DNA from: Siderastrea radians | Lineage: Eukaryota > Cnidaria > Anthozoa > Scleractinia > Rhizangiidae | Assembly (NCBI GenBank): GCA_964017195.1 | Contig: OZ024887.1 | Coordinates: 2,842,881 to 2,906,880, forward strand | Length of the DNA: 64,000 nucleotides | Direction: 5' to 3' | Shown: one piece after another, positions 1-12,800 of the stretch | Position numbering within the stretch: the stretch's first letter is position 1 | Layout of the letters: each line of letters begins with the position of its first letter | Made by a program: the position numbers and the translations under genes | The notes under the pieces: model-generated | What the model was told of the DNA's origin: nothing | The model's database searches: none | What the model saw: only the letters and a program-made list of their open reading frames with translations

Positions 1-432
1 GGATTGTTTGTTTAATAAAACAATTATTTCATCCCACTCAATCTCGTCCTACAGGAACTCATGACAAACTCGGTACTCCGCGTCTTGTTGTCTATCAACC
101 CATGGACGATCGATTTTGTGGAATAATTGTTAAAATAAGTGGTAAAATATTTCTGGAGCCTCACGCTGCCCATCCACTTTTAAAAAAAGCTGCCATGCGT
201 TCGAAATGAGTGAGTTTCCCCGGTCGCTCTTGAAAAACTAGGAATCTTACTTTCCCACGCGAAAAGCGCCTCTTTTTTCCAACACTGCATGATAGGAAGA
301 AGGGGTGCTGCCTTACAACATGATAATTGTCCCAACAAATAATGACCTGAAATGTAGGTTTTCACCCTAAGCAGTTTTGGACAAAGTACCTTTGCAAATC
401 TAAATCCAATGAATACCAATGAACGTATTTAC
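1..432. other. Left flank: intron or 3' UTR, no further exon recognised
   Basis: I see no Arg-rich exon here and no other convincing coding region. It is either the intron after exon 58 or a short 3' UTR, depending on how exon 58 ends. Confidence 0.5.
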
Positions 433-876
433 CGTAATTTCACTGGCCGTCGTTTGTAGCGGAACCTGAAATATTTGCCACGCTTATAGACTGTTCTCCA
501 ACGCCGTCTCCACATCACTCGCATGATACAGCGACGTCTTCGTCTTCGTCTTCGTCTTTTGCGCCTCAAGCGCCGTCTTCTCCTCCGTTTTTGCCTTCGT
601 CTCTGTCTTCTCCTCCTCCTTAACCGTCTTCGCCGTCCTCTGTAACGCCTCCGTCTTCGTCTGGTAATTCTCTTCCATCGTTTTCCCAAACGGTATCGCA
701 ATCTTCCTCGCCTGAATGACAATCTACGGTTTCTACGTCCTATGCGCAAGAAGAAACGTTTCTTGTAGACTCGTACACGGCGCCATCCTTTACGCCAGAT
801 TCGAATATTCCTCCGTAGCTTGCGAATAACGCTCCATCTCCTCCCTCGTTTGATGAGTAATCTACCTCGTCTGATT
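433..876 (-). CDS. Exon 58: last composite exon seen, 148 codons
   Basis: Acceptor AATTTCAATCAACAG|A (phase 2). N-half RIRRGRLLIKRGRRWSVIRK, C-half RRCIMRVMWRRRWRTVYKRG, ending RRPVKLR. The right-hand reading of its end is open: TTACG|GTAAAT is a weaker phase-2 donor, but the same bases read CGG TAA in frame, so this could also be the true stop codon. An ATTAAA-like signal on the minus strand at 11-16 would fit a 3' UTR. Confidence 0.8.
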
Positions 877-3800
877 CTGTTGATTGAAATTATAAAGGAA
901 TGGCGCTTAACCACAAAACACATTTAGGGGCTGTTCACATGATACCAGAATGAGTTTCGTTCCAGACTGAAGTTCGTGCTGCATTCACATGACAAAAACA
1001 ACCGGCTCAGCCATCTGGAAAACGACCGTTTTGTCCGCCGTCTTGAAAACGATACGCATCCGCCACTCGCCCCAGACTACACGGTTTGCGTTGTCATCTT
1101 GGAACGGATTTCGCTTTCAGTTTACATGATACCAGAATGAAATGTCATACCAGGACGAGAATTTCATTCGGATTGAAAACCGGAATGAACTCATTCCAGA
1201 ATGACTTGCGCGGGATCGAAATTTCATCTTGGTATCATGTAAGCAGATACAGAGAAATATATGGGGATGGAATGAACTCATCCTGGAATGAAAGTCATTC
1301 CGGTATCATGTAAACGGCCCCTTAGATGCAGTTCGCCTTGAAAAGTAGAAAGGAGAAAGGAATGTTTTTGTTGCTTTTAAAGGGGTAAAGGAAGGGAGGA
1401 ATTGGGCATTTGTGGCTTAGTGGATACATAAACCAACAAGCGAACAAACAAGCAAGCTAAAGCATGAACGAGCAAAAGAACTAGGAAACAAGAGAAACAA
1501 CGAAGGGCGGGTCCTCTGGTTCACAGTCTTTGGCTGTTGAGGATACCCTACGAAGCTAAAGAGTTGTCCACAGGCAAGCGTTTGGCTCTTAATGCCTAAA
1601 AAGACCAAAGGACAAAACAAAACCTTGATAATAAAATGTTCCTTTTAAAAAATCTCTTACCTGACGTATCGCTTTCGTCGTCTAAATCGGAAAACAAAGC
1701 GAAGTCCTCTTCGATAAACACGCCTCCAGCGCTTTCTGTATCGAATACGCATGACACAGCGGCGTCGCCGCCTTCTACGTCTGCGCCGTTTCACCCGTCG
1801 TCTCCTTCGTCGTCTTCTCCTCCTTCTCCTTCTTCTTCTCCTACGCCTCCTTCGCTTTACTCGCCTTCGTCGCCTTCGTCGTCGCCTTCTTCTTTGCCGC
1901 AGTTGTCTCCGTCTGTATCGTCGACTGCGAGTTCTTATTCTCCTCACTCTCCTTCTGTATTTCGCGAAGAATCGTCCTCGTCGAATTATCAATCGAGTTC
2001 GTCTACGTTTGAAACGTATCACCAACCTACCGCGGTATCTACGCACGTTACACCATTTCCTTCCAACACGGAGTTTTATTCTGGGACGGCGAATAATTCG
2101 CGTTTTCCGTCCGAAGATCATTATTCCTCTTCTACCACAACTGTTTTGGAAGAAAAAACACGAAAACGCTTTAGTAAGGTGCAATTTCAACGCTGTCTTT
2201 TTTCTTCGTAACTGTAGCGTTCCCTTGTATGAACTACTTTTAGTGTCAGTACACCAACGATCTCACAGAACAACTGAACAACGTGGGAAATAAAAAAAAA
2301 CTGGTAAAAAAGAATTTAAAAAGTTGACACTGGCTAAAAATAGTTATGGACGTTTCGGCCACTACTGTTGCCTTCCTCAGCAAAGATAAAAATGCAAATG
2401 TCTAACGGCGTCCTACTTAGAATATGTAACCGATGTGTGATAAAAAATCACACCTCGAAGGAACTTTCTGAGTGCAACAATAGTCTCTAGAGTTTTCTTA
2501 ATGACTAAAAATTCTTAATGTTATTGTATACGTTTGGTAGCGCTATGTGTAGCGCTATGTGTAGCGCTACCAAACGTATACAATAACATTTTTAACGTGG
2601 GAAATGTTTTTTTACGTACTTTTACTAATTTATAAGTAGTACATTCAAACTGACTCCCGCCAGCTCAAACATCTGCCTTTGTTGTCCGATTAGTCACCTA
2701 GTGTACGACTTACAATGTTCCAACTGATCATTGCTATGAACAGAAACATTGATGTCGACATCTAAAAAGCATTAGTAGAAGGTTAGGGAAAAATTGCCCA
2801 AAGGTTTCTTACCTGACTCTTCTGTATCGCTTTCTCACACGAATTACCAGTCTGCGTCTAATGCGATACACCTTCCTCCACCGATGCCGATAACGGAAAC
2901 GCATCACACAACGACGGCGCCTCCTTCGTCGTCGCCGTCTTCTCCTTCGCCTTCTTCTCCTCCTCCTCCTTCTTCGTCGCCTTCGTCTCTTCTTTCGGCG
3001 TCTCTGCCTCCTCCTTCGTCGCCGTCTTCTTCGTCTTCGTCTTCTCCACTTCCTTCTTCTGACCCTTCTCCTTCGTCGACGGTAAACCCGCCGTTTGCGA
3101 CGACGCTTTGATAGTTTTCTCCAGCGTTTCCCAGAGCGCCACCTTACTCTTCCGTACCTGATTCGCAAAAGTCGGTATCGTTTTCTGTAGCGGATCTTCA
3201 GCTTTCCGTAGTGGACTCTTGCTCTTCGCCATTTCCCTCTGATCTTGAATTTTATTCGTCTTGTTATATTGCGGATTGTTCTCACCTTTCTTCCTATTCT
3301 GACACGCACGTTGCGTCCTCGGAAACTAAAAAAAAAAAACAAATCAATTATTTTTCTGTTACACAACCCCACAAGTTGTAAGCTTTAAACTGAATTGTGT
3401 GTAAATAAAGGCATTCTATTATCATTATCATTGTCATGCTGCAGTCATTAGAGAAGAGCTGATGCAAAGGGGCGTGTTTGATTGGCCGAATTCAGAAATA
3501 AAAAGAAACGGTATGGTCTCTACAAAACACTTGTATAGATACCTCTCTACTATGTGTCTTTATAACTCTTTATAATTGGAACGCGAGTACGAGGTTGAAT
3601 TTTGCAACCAAAGAATTTCAAACCAGATCGCTTGGCTTCTTCCTTTTGTTGACCAATAGGGAAGGAGACTGGCGTCGCACGTGATACCGTTTGGTATGCA
3701 AGTCGTACTCGTACTCAATCCCATCTCGTATTCCGATCTAAATGAATCCACCAATATTGCCCAACACATCACCAATATCGACCATCATATCACTTGCTGA

Positions 3801-6800
3801 CATACGACATCAAGAAACCAATTGGTTCCAATTTGGTGTTATTGTTAAGCCCTGCCCTGGGTATAGCGGGAGACTCATAAAACAAAAAAGTAAAATTCAA
3901 GGGGTTCAAAAGGCCACGTTCGTGCACTGTATTTGGAGGAGCACGATTCACTCTGTCTTTCATGTTCCTTTAATTGTTGTAATTATGATCGACAGAAGTA
4001 AACATTCGCAATCGTTGACGAAGTTTTGAATTTCAGAGTTTGCATGTTACTGAAAAAGTGAAGTAAGTCTAGTGATTCAAATAAGGTGGCGTCAGTTTCT
4101 CTCCGGGTTTGGTGGCCTGAAACGTTCATAGTGCGGTTTCCATTGCCTTGAAGTTTGTATACATACTAAAGGGACCCATTATATGAGGCTGGCTCGGTTT
4201 GCCGGGATGCGTGTTCAGCCTGGTATTACATGAGGTGAGCCAGCCTGCCTGTGGCTAAATTTAGAAGCTGTCGTGTGAAAAGATGGCTACCTCAAAGGGA
4301 ATGAATCGAGTGATTTTACCTTTGCTGATCCATTATTTTGGTGTATTATTTTCAGTCTTATGAAGCTTTATGGTCTGATAAACCTTTATGTGTTATATAT
4401 AGAAAAAGAAATATTAACCTTTTGGTGATCCATTTTGTTCTGAAGCGCAATTTAGTGACGAAAAAGTGTTGGCCCTGCAATCGCGATTACATGGTAAATT
4501 TTCATCCTGTCTAGCCGGGATCCCGGCATCGCAATACCAGGATCCCAGCTTGGGGCCGATTACATGAGGCGGGCTGGCCCGGTTAGCCAGGCTGGCTCGG
4601 TTTGCCAGGTTCTCGGTACGTCTGTTTAACACAGTAAAATCAACTTCGCGATTAGATGGAAAAATCTCAGCCCGGCCAGCTGGGATCCCGGTATCGCGAT
4701 TGCCGGGCCAACACTTTTTTGTCACTAAATTTCGCTTCAGAGCAAAATGTATCACCGGAAGGTCAATATTTCTCTTTCTGTATAACACACAAAGGTTTAT
4801 CAGACCATATAGCTACATAAAACTAAAAATAATACACTGAAATAATGGGTTAGCGAAAATAAAATCACTCGATTCATTCTCTTTGAGGTAGCCCTATTTT
4901 CACACAACAGCTTCTAAATTTAGCCGCAGGCGGGCTGGCTCACCTCAAGTAATACCGGGCTGAACAGTCATCCCGGCAAACCGAGCCAGCTTGGCTAACC
5001 GGGCCAGCCCGCCTCATGTAATCGGCGACAATTACTGAGGTTTTCACGGATACGTAATCTTTTGCATTCAGCTTTTAGAACAGTCCTTAGTAGAACTTTA
5101 AAGTATCATTTTAAAAAGCTAATAGTCACATTCGCATCAACGAAACCTTTACAATGGCTATCCTAGTGCTCGGAGACTACTAAGAAGTGTGTTTGGCTAT
5201 GGATGCCCAGATTGTAATTGGTTTAGCTTGAAAAAGTTGGGCCAATTACCGTTTTCAAGTTCTTTCGATTCCTTCTAAGTTTTTCCGCGAGCAAAATCGG
5301 AGAGCGCGTCACCAGTTAGTAAGTTAGCACCTAGCATTATTGCAAATATCAAACTAAAACTTACTAGACTCGACACCATCTTCTACGCGTGCGGAATCGG
5401 AGGGTGCTTCCTTTTCGGTACACTCTTCGCCATTTGTTTCTATAACGAAAACGTATTCCGCAACGGCGGCGGCGTCGAACTCTCCTTCGCCTTCGTCTTC
5501 TTCGTCTTTGCCTTCGTCGACGTCGTCTTCGTCTTCTCCTTGTTCGCCTCAATCTCTTACTTCGTCTTCGGTATCGTTTTCGTTGCCGTCTTCTTCTCTT
5601 TCGCAATTTTCTCCTTCTCCTTCTTCTGATTCTTCGTCTCAATCTGTACCTTCGTCTCCTGGAGATCCTTCGTTTTAGCGTTCGCCAACTTCTTCTGAAG
5701 AGGTACCTTACTCTTCCCCCGGTGATTCTGATCTTCCTTATTCGTCTCCTGTAGCGGATTCCCCAGCCTCTGCGATACGTTTTTACAGTACGCCACACTT
5801 TGAACACGCGCACTTGGAATTGGCGCCTAGTTCTTCTTAGAACACGACGCCTTCTATTGTAATAAATGACAACTTTACGTCCGTAGAAACTAATAACAAA
5901 AGGAAAAAAACGAAAAATAAAAAGATGTATAAGAAATATGTTTTGAATCTAAATTTGGCGGTGGAAAGAGAGATACAGTATGACTGTAATGTGATCAGTG
6001 GTTAAATGTTGGAAAAGAGAAGCCAGTGAAATGTTCAATGATAATGAGATAGTACTATATACTCTAAATAGTCAGAAACCCAGGAGTCATATCATAGGTA
6101 CTATCGTCCGGGTGAGTGCAGCCCTGAGATGGACTGTTGGTGGTGACATTGACTGACGTTTCCACCAGCTGAGCGGAAGTCATCAGCAGCGTCAAGTGAC
6201 TCTGATTATAAAAAAATCGAAACGTCAATCAGTGTCACCTCAAACAGGGCTACACTCACCCGGATGATCATACTTTACCGTCTTATAGTACTATATAATA
6301 AAATGACAGTATAAAATCTGTGTGGGTTTTCAGTTTATTTTGCAAATTCCTTTATGATCCGCTGAAGAAAGATCCAATAATAGTATTTTTCTACTATAGA
6401 GATCATCATGCCCATCAAACCAATTAAAGACTTTGATGTAAACAATCTTATAAAAGAACTTTGTTCTTGTTTGTCTGTTTTTAGCCGTCTTTTTTCCTTT
6501 ATTTTACGATCATACTTGAAAAATAATCAGTTCATCTGTTACATAATTTTTACGATATCTAGTCATCTCGGTCAAAGACTTTTAGACCTCTAGACTTTTT
6601 TTTAGTTTGGCTGTGGGTACGCGTTTGTACTTCTTAATTATTGTTATTAAATGTCGATAACTAAGCCCCTTATAGAAAGCGATCGCCTATCTGGAATCGC
6701 AAAGCTTAATTGTCTTCAGAAAATATCAATCTATAAATCGCAAATGATTGCTCTGAAAAACGCCCAAATTTTCGTGCCGTGTAATAAGTGAAAAGGTTTA

Positions 6801-9800
6801 TTGGTATTTTAAACACTCTTGTCTCACCTGACTCGTCCATATCCTCGTCCGCCACGGAAGACAAGTTTCCTTCCTCTGCGAACAAGATTCCTCCAACGAC
6901 GTCTGAACCTGAATCGTAAGACACACCTTCGGAGTCTTCGTCTGCGCCTTCTTCTTCTCCTTCTTCTCTTTTGTCTCCTTCTTCTTCTTCGTCTCCTCCT
7001 TCTCCTTCGTCGTCTACGTCTTCTTGTTTTTCGTCGGCTTCGTCTTCGGCGTCTCCTCCTCCTCTTTCTTCTTCGCCTTCGCAAGTATCTTCGTCGTCGT
7101 CGCCTACTTAGTCTCCGTCTGTAACGTCTCCTTCTGATAACTTTCCAGCGTCTACCATACCGGAATCTCGGCCGTCCGCGATAGAAACTCAAGGTGCGTC
7201 TCTTTCGTCGGTAACGAAGGACAAATCGCCGGCCGTACCGTCGGACGCGTCGCCATTTCTTTCCTATTCGGAGGTTAACTTTGAAATTCCGGACAATCCA
7301 GCGACCTCTATACCGGATACGAGTTATTCCTCTAGTGAAGCTGGAAAAATGGATAATAGAGAGATTAAATTTCACGTTCACGGTGAACGTAAACGGCAAA
7401 AATACCACATGATCATGAATTTCCCCGGCATTTTTCACGTTTACCCTGTTTTCCGTTTTCGACACGAGAAAGCCTGTTTTCGCGTTCGTCAGCAACGTGA
7501 ATGTTATTTGAAGTTTTTTTTTATCGTTCTGCTACAATTATCAGCCTGTGTATAAACCCAGTGATGTTTCATATTTTTTCTACGCAAACTAACCGGCTGA
7601 CAGCGTTTACACAAAAGGAAGAAAAAAGTACGAGAAAGCGAGCTGATGTTTGGCTATCCGCTTCACAAAGGGTGTAAGCTCTTTCATGAAAAGGCGCCCA
7701 ACTTAGGCAGTTACGTCAAAACGTCCCAAGTAAACCACATTCAACCGGTACCAAATACTTTAGTTAACAGTTAGAAAGTTGCTTTTTTGTGTATCCTAGC
7801 CTTTAATGAGTTCATCCAAAGCTTAGAATGAAATGGTCCATTTTGAAACGGCAGGAGGCAAACGGCAGGTTGACGTTAACCGTTTGCCGTAAATGTGATG
7901 CTCAATCTCTCTAATAAGGTAATTCAAACTTCGGATTTCGGATTTAGTAACCGCTTGTTCAAAGCAGGTAAACATAATCCTATTAAGTTTCTGAAACTGC
8001 CACCCCTCTTTAAGGGCGACTTTCGGTATTGGTAAAACCTAAAAACGTACAGTAGTGAGTTTCCACCAGAAGCGCTTTAGTTTTAGAAAAAAAAAGGAAA
8101 TCGATTCTTCCGTTCGGGTGGACAAAATCACAGGAATTACATCTTGAAAATTAATAGTATAAACTTGCATCGGGTTGGTAAACCAATGCACACAGAAAAA
8201 GATAGATACTTTCTATCAACAGACCAACTCTTCTTCATTAACTAGACATTAATTAAACAGCAGTGGCGGAGTTTACCGAACGAGGACAATCTTAAAATAA
8301 AAGGCAACTTTTGATGATTAGATAACTAATCTATTATAAAAGGCTCTTAATGATCCCAAATTTCTGCAGGCCTATAGTTTGACTTTGAGAAATTGGTCCA
8401 AGCCACAAATGTTTTAATAGGCTTTTTTCGATTTCACCATTTAACTAATCCAAAGATGCAAGAAGAACATAAAATCTTATACCTGATTTTCCTCAATCTC
8501 TTTCCAATTCGTATTCTAAAACCTCTCTTCCGTTTATAAACAGGATACCAGCGGCGTCCACGGCGCACGCGTATCACGCATCTACGAAGCCGCCGTCTTT
8601 TTCTTCGCCGTCTTCGTCGTCGCCTTCTCTTATACCTCCTTATTCGTCTCCTTCGCCTTCTTCGTCTTCGTCTACTTCTTCTGTGCACCCTTCGTCTTCG
8701 TCTGGCCCTTCTACTTCTCCTTCTCCTGATTATCTTCCATCTTCTTCGCCATCGGATGCGTACTCTACCTCTGTAAAGTTTTATCGACCGGAAACGCCTT
8801 CGGTAACTAATCACTAATCGCTTGCCCCGTTTTATCACACGCTTCCATATTTTTCCAACTCGAACCCGTAGGCGATAGTTTGGTTTACGGAATCGAAGCC
8901 ATCTTCGTCTCCACTTGACTTTAAGAACGCCAAGACGGTATCTGAGGAAAAACAGGTAACCAATTAACGAAATGTTGACAGGGCTCACAATGTTAGCTCA
9001 CAATGTTAGCTCACAATATTAACTCAGTATTAACACAAAATTAACACAACGCTAACACAACTCACAAAACGTGCGATAAGGTCGTCCGAGACAAGTGGGT
9101 TTTGTTGTCGAGCAAGCAACTTTAAAACTTGCTCAAGGGACAAGCAAGGCTGTGTGTCACCTAAAAGCTGTAATTGGGCACCTGAGCAAGCAAGAAAGTT
9201 TTCCAGACAAATATAACACAAGAGTAGCTTGTCCGACTAACAAACTGGAATTCAAAACAATTTTTGCCCTGAGACAATATTGACCAGATTAAAGTCCCCA
9301 GTCCCTGACAAACCGTTTTAATTGAATCGTTGCAGTCAGAGTTTACGTGATATTTTTAAACTTTGGAAATGAACCAAAGATTTCCTTGAGGCATTTAGGA
9401 TACGACACGTCTCGTGCCGACTTATCCTTCAATTTGTGATGTCATGGTAAGTGTAATGGCAGTGTTCTAGTTGAGTCCGTTCACCGTTTAAAACAACGAT
9501 ATGACACACGACCTCCTCCCGTCTGACCTTGCACAGTAGGTGAAGCATCAGAGATCGAATTCCGCGGGTCGTGGTTTCCAATCTTACCGAGGTCAAAGAC
9601 ACTTTCTTTTCCGCGTGTGGACCACATTTCCTCACAACGGCAATGTTCAGTTGGAAATTTATGGTTCTAAAGAGTCTGTTTTGTTGAACGGATTTGTCGA
9701 CAACGGTAAAGAGTTCAGGTTCAAATTTTTTATTGCCCCACCCCCCCCCCCCTCCCCACGAAAAAAATGTAAAAATAGACACTATGTAAGTTTCGCTAAA

Positions 9801-12800
9801 CGGAAAGGAATTCATTGTAGAAAAAGGCGCTGTTTTCACGGGGCAATTTTTCTCTCGACGTACAACGCAACGCTGACAAAACAGTTGCGAGACCAGTTGC
9901 AGAATACACGTTGCACGGCGCAACTTCTCTCGTAGTGTTGCGACAGGTACAAAACTAGTCTACTTTTCTTGAAACTCACAATTCAATTTTTTCACAACAC
10001 CACAACTCGCTGTGAGTTCTAGGAAAAATCTGATAAACCAGTTGTGTACGTTTCCCAACAGTGTGAGCTAAGTTGCAACAAGCAATAACTTGCAAAAAAA
10101 AAATTTTAAAAAGTAACATGAATGGGAAAGAGTGCTGCCAAACAGAGGATACCTCTGCATATTGCTCACCTCAGATTCTTGTATTTCTTTCCAAAACGGA
10201 ACACCAGTCGTCTACCTCGCCTGTACACCCGGCGCCATCTTCTCCTGAATCGGAAACGCAGCACACAACGGCGTCTTCTTCTGCGGCGTTTTCTTCGTTG
10301 CCTGCGACGTCGTCTCTGCTTTCGACGACGTCTTCTCATCCTCCTTCTGTATCGTCTCCTCCTTCTTCTTATCCTCCTTCTTCTTCTCTTTCTATTTCCT
10401 CGTCTTCGTCCATACTTGATCCTCCTCCAGCGTCGACCAATCAACAGTCTCACTCTTCGCCTACCGATTCGCAGCTTTCTGGTCACTTTCTTGTACCTCA
10501 CTCGTAGGGTTCTGCCGACACGTCTGACGAACCTCCAAGAACGCCCAATTAGAACACGCACCTTTCTTGTGATTTTTCGCACTACCTTTCTTCCGATTTT
10601 TACTACTCCTCGGAAGAACCTGGATAGAAACAACGAAATCAGTAATATCAGGAGATATAACAGTTATCGGGTGGTACATGAGTTATATAGACAACCCCGT
10701 CTGAGAAGAAAGTTTATTTACTACTTACCTAAGGGAAACCTTTTCGTCAAAAGATTTATTTATATTACCATTTCATAGGGTGACTACTTTACAACTTAGG
10801 CATGAGCTGATAGTTTAGCAATAGAGAACCAGTGAGAGTTCGCGATAAGTCAAATTTAAAATTTGAGTTTACAACAATGCTACGTGTATTACAACAGAAA
10901 ACTGCACTGAACTGTGAGCGAGGGGAATGCGGATTAATTGGAGAAGAGTAACCTCTCCCTCTACAGGGATTACTTTTAGAGGACACAGTTGAAATTTTGA
11001 ATTGATTGACAATGCACTTTTATGAGGGCACAAGTCAGTATCTGGAAGCCGTGTTCTCTTTTTTGGACAGGAAAGGGGAAATGGGCAGGAAAAAGTTCGT
11101 TTAGACGTCTGTGGCTTGATCCGATGACATAAAAGCACTTCAAAACACAGGAGAAACATAGGTCTTCGTTAGCCGGCTGTGATGTGCAAGAAGTCCATGT
11201 TCTGTTCGCTTAACAAGGTCCCTAACACTGGGAATCGAATGGCGATGAAAGCGTATCGTATCACTTTCCACCCCAGGCTTAACTTGCTGTGACAATGTAG
11301 AAAATAAACAGGCATACAAATTCCTTTCAATTTCAAGAAGGAAAGCGCACGATCCTTACCTGAATACACGCCAACGTCCTTTAATCCTAATTCTCAATCC
11401 GCGACGCCTTCTGTAAACCTTTCGCCATACGCGGCGATATCGGAATCGTAACACGCATCTACCTCGCCGCCTTCGTCGCCTTCGTCGCCTTTGTCGTCTT
11501 CTTCTACGACGCCTTCGTCGTATTCTTCTACGTCGTCTTCGTCTTCTTCTCCGCTTTCTTCTTCGCTGTGTTCGTCGTCGCCTTCGGATTTTTCTTCTTC
11601 TTCGTCTTCTGAGCCATCTTCTTCTATTCCTTCTCCTATATCTCACTCTTCGTCTTCGTCGTCCTCGATAGACAAGTGTTCTCCATCCCCTTCGTCGTTT
11701 AATGCGCACTCGTCCTCGCGTTATTCTTATCGGTCTTCTTCTACGGCCTTTCCGGAGGTAGTACAGCTTTCTTCTATAAACCTTTACCCTACACCAAAGC
11801 CGGCCTACCCGTACTCGTATGCGCCGACGAACCCCTGTCAATCGAGTCCATTTACGCGTTTTTCGAATCCAGAGACGTCTCCTGGTGTACCTTTCGATGA
11901 AAAGAAAAAATGGAATGGGATGATAAATACAGAAATGAAATCATATATGAACTGTGGATATGGAATGAAGTGATCATGACAGCTATGAACGCACTTTGTA
12001 TAAGTGCTAATTAGCCCTAAATACATTCAAGATTTAACGGGGATTAAAGATGCGGCCTCTGCGTTATCGGTGCGATACACGACTAGCTTATACTAGAAAC
12101 AGGTTAGTTGTCACAGACTATAATTGTTGATGTCCACAGCAATATCCATTTCTTAATTTTTTTCATAAACACTAAACACTGATTCCACAGGAAACAGAAA
12201 ATTTTGTTTCCCGAGAGTCACAATGTCGCCCGAGACAAAAATTGATGGAAACATTGAGATTCCAGGAAAACAAACAGCTCGCCTCTGTCTAGGATTAAAG
12301 GATTAAAACCCATTCGAAGCTCATAACATTCTTCCATCAAAGTTCTTTCTTAAACATCTCGCCTCTCTTTAAACCGTTTTCTTCTCCAAAGCTCTAAGCG
12401 ACAACATAACATTTTCAGTGGCCCTAACCCCTTACTCTATTATAAGTTTAGTAGCCTTTTCTCGTGTCGCTAAAAACCATAAGCTAATGTCATAGATCCC
12501 CTTTTGAGAGAAGAGGAGTGAGGTAGCCTTTTCGATATACTACAACAACCGTACCTTACTCTCACGTTTCGCTTTCGCCAACGGAATACCAGTCGACCTC
12601 TCCTTCGGTAAACTTTCCTCCATCCGCGGCGATAACGGATTCGCAGCACGCACCGACCGCGTCGCCTGAGTCTTCGTTTCCTGCGCCTCGCCCTTCTTCT
12701 TCGTCTTCTTCGCCTTCGCCTTCGTCTTCTAATCTTGCGCCGCATTCGTCTTCTCTTTCTCCTTCTTCTTCTCCTCCTTCTCCTTCGCAGCCGTCGTCGC

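Noticed and set aside
484..678. Thr/Lys/Glu-rich minus-strand frame (KTKTKT-like) as a coding region
   Set aside because: It is the third frame of the same Arg run, covers only part of each exon and does not continue across junctions.
1636..2211. Plus-strand Ser/Pro/Thr-rich open frames opposite many exons (also at 2.8, 10.1, 11.5, 26.0, 41.3, 58.7 kb) as mucin-like genes
   Set aside because: They are the exact complement of Arg codons (CGA to TCG, AGG to CCT, CGT to ACG). Splice signals at the borders exist only on the minus strand, and the paralogue changes are synonymous only in the minus-strand Arg frame.
9429..9935. Overlapping 164- and 131-codon frames near 9.5-9.9 kb as genes
   Set aside because: They lie on both strands over the same bases, span a C homopolymer and show no motif or splice support.
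11823..11881. Inner acceptor GATTGACAG|GGG for exon 51
   Set aside because: It would start in phase 0; the outer CACCAG|G keeps phase 2 and the intervening sequence is Arg-rich and open.
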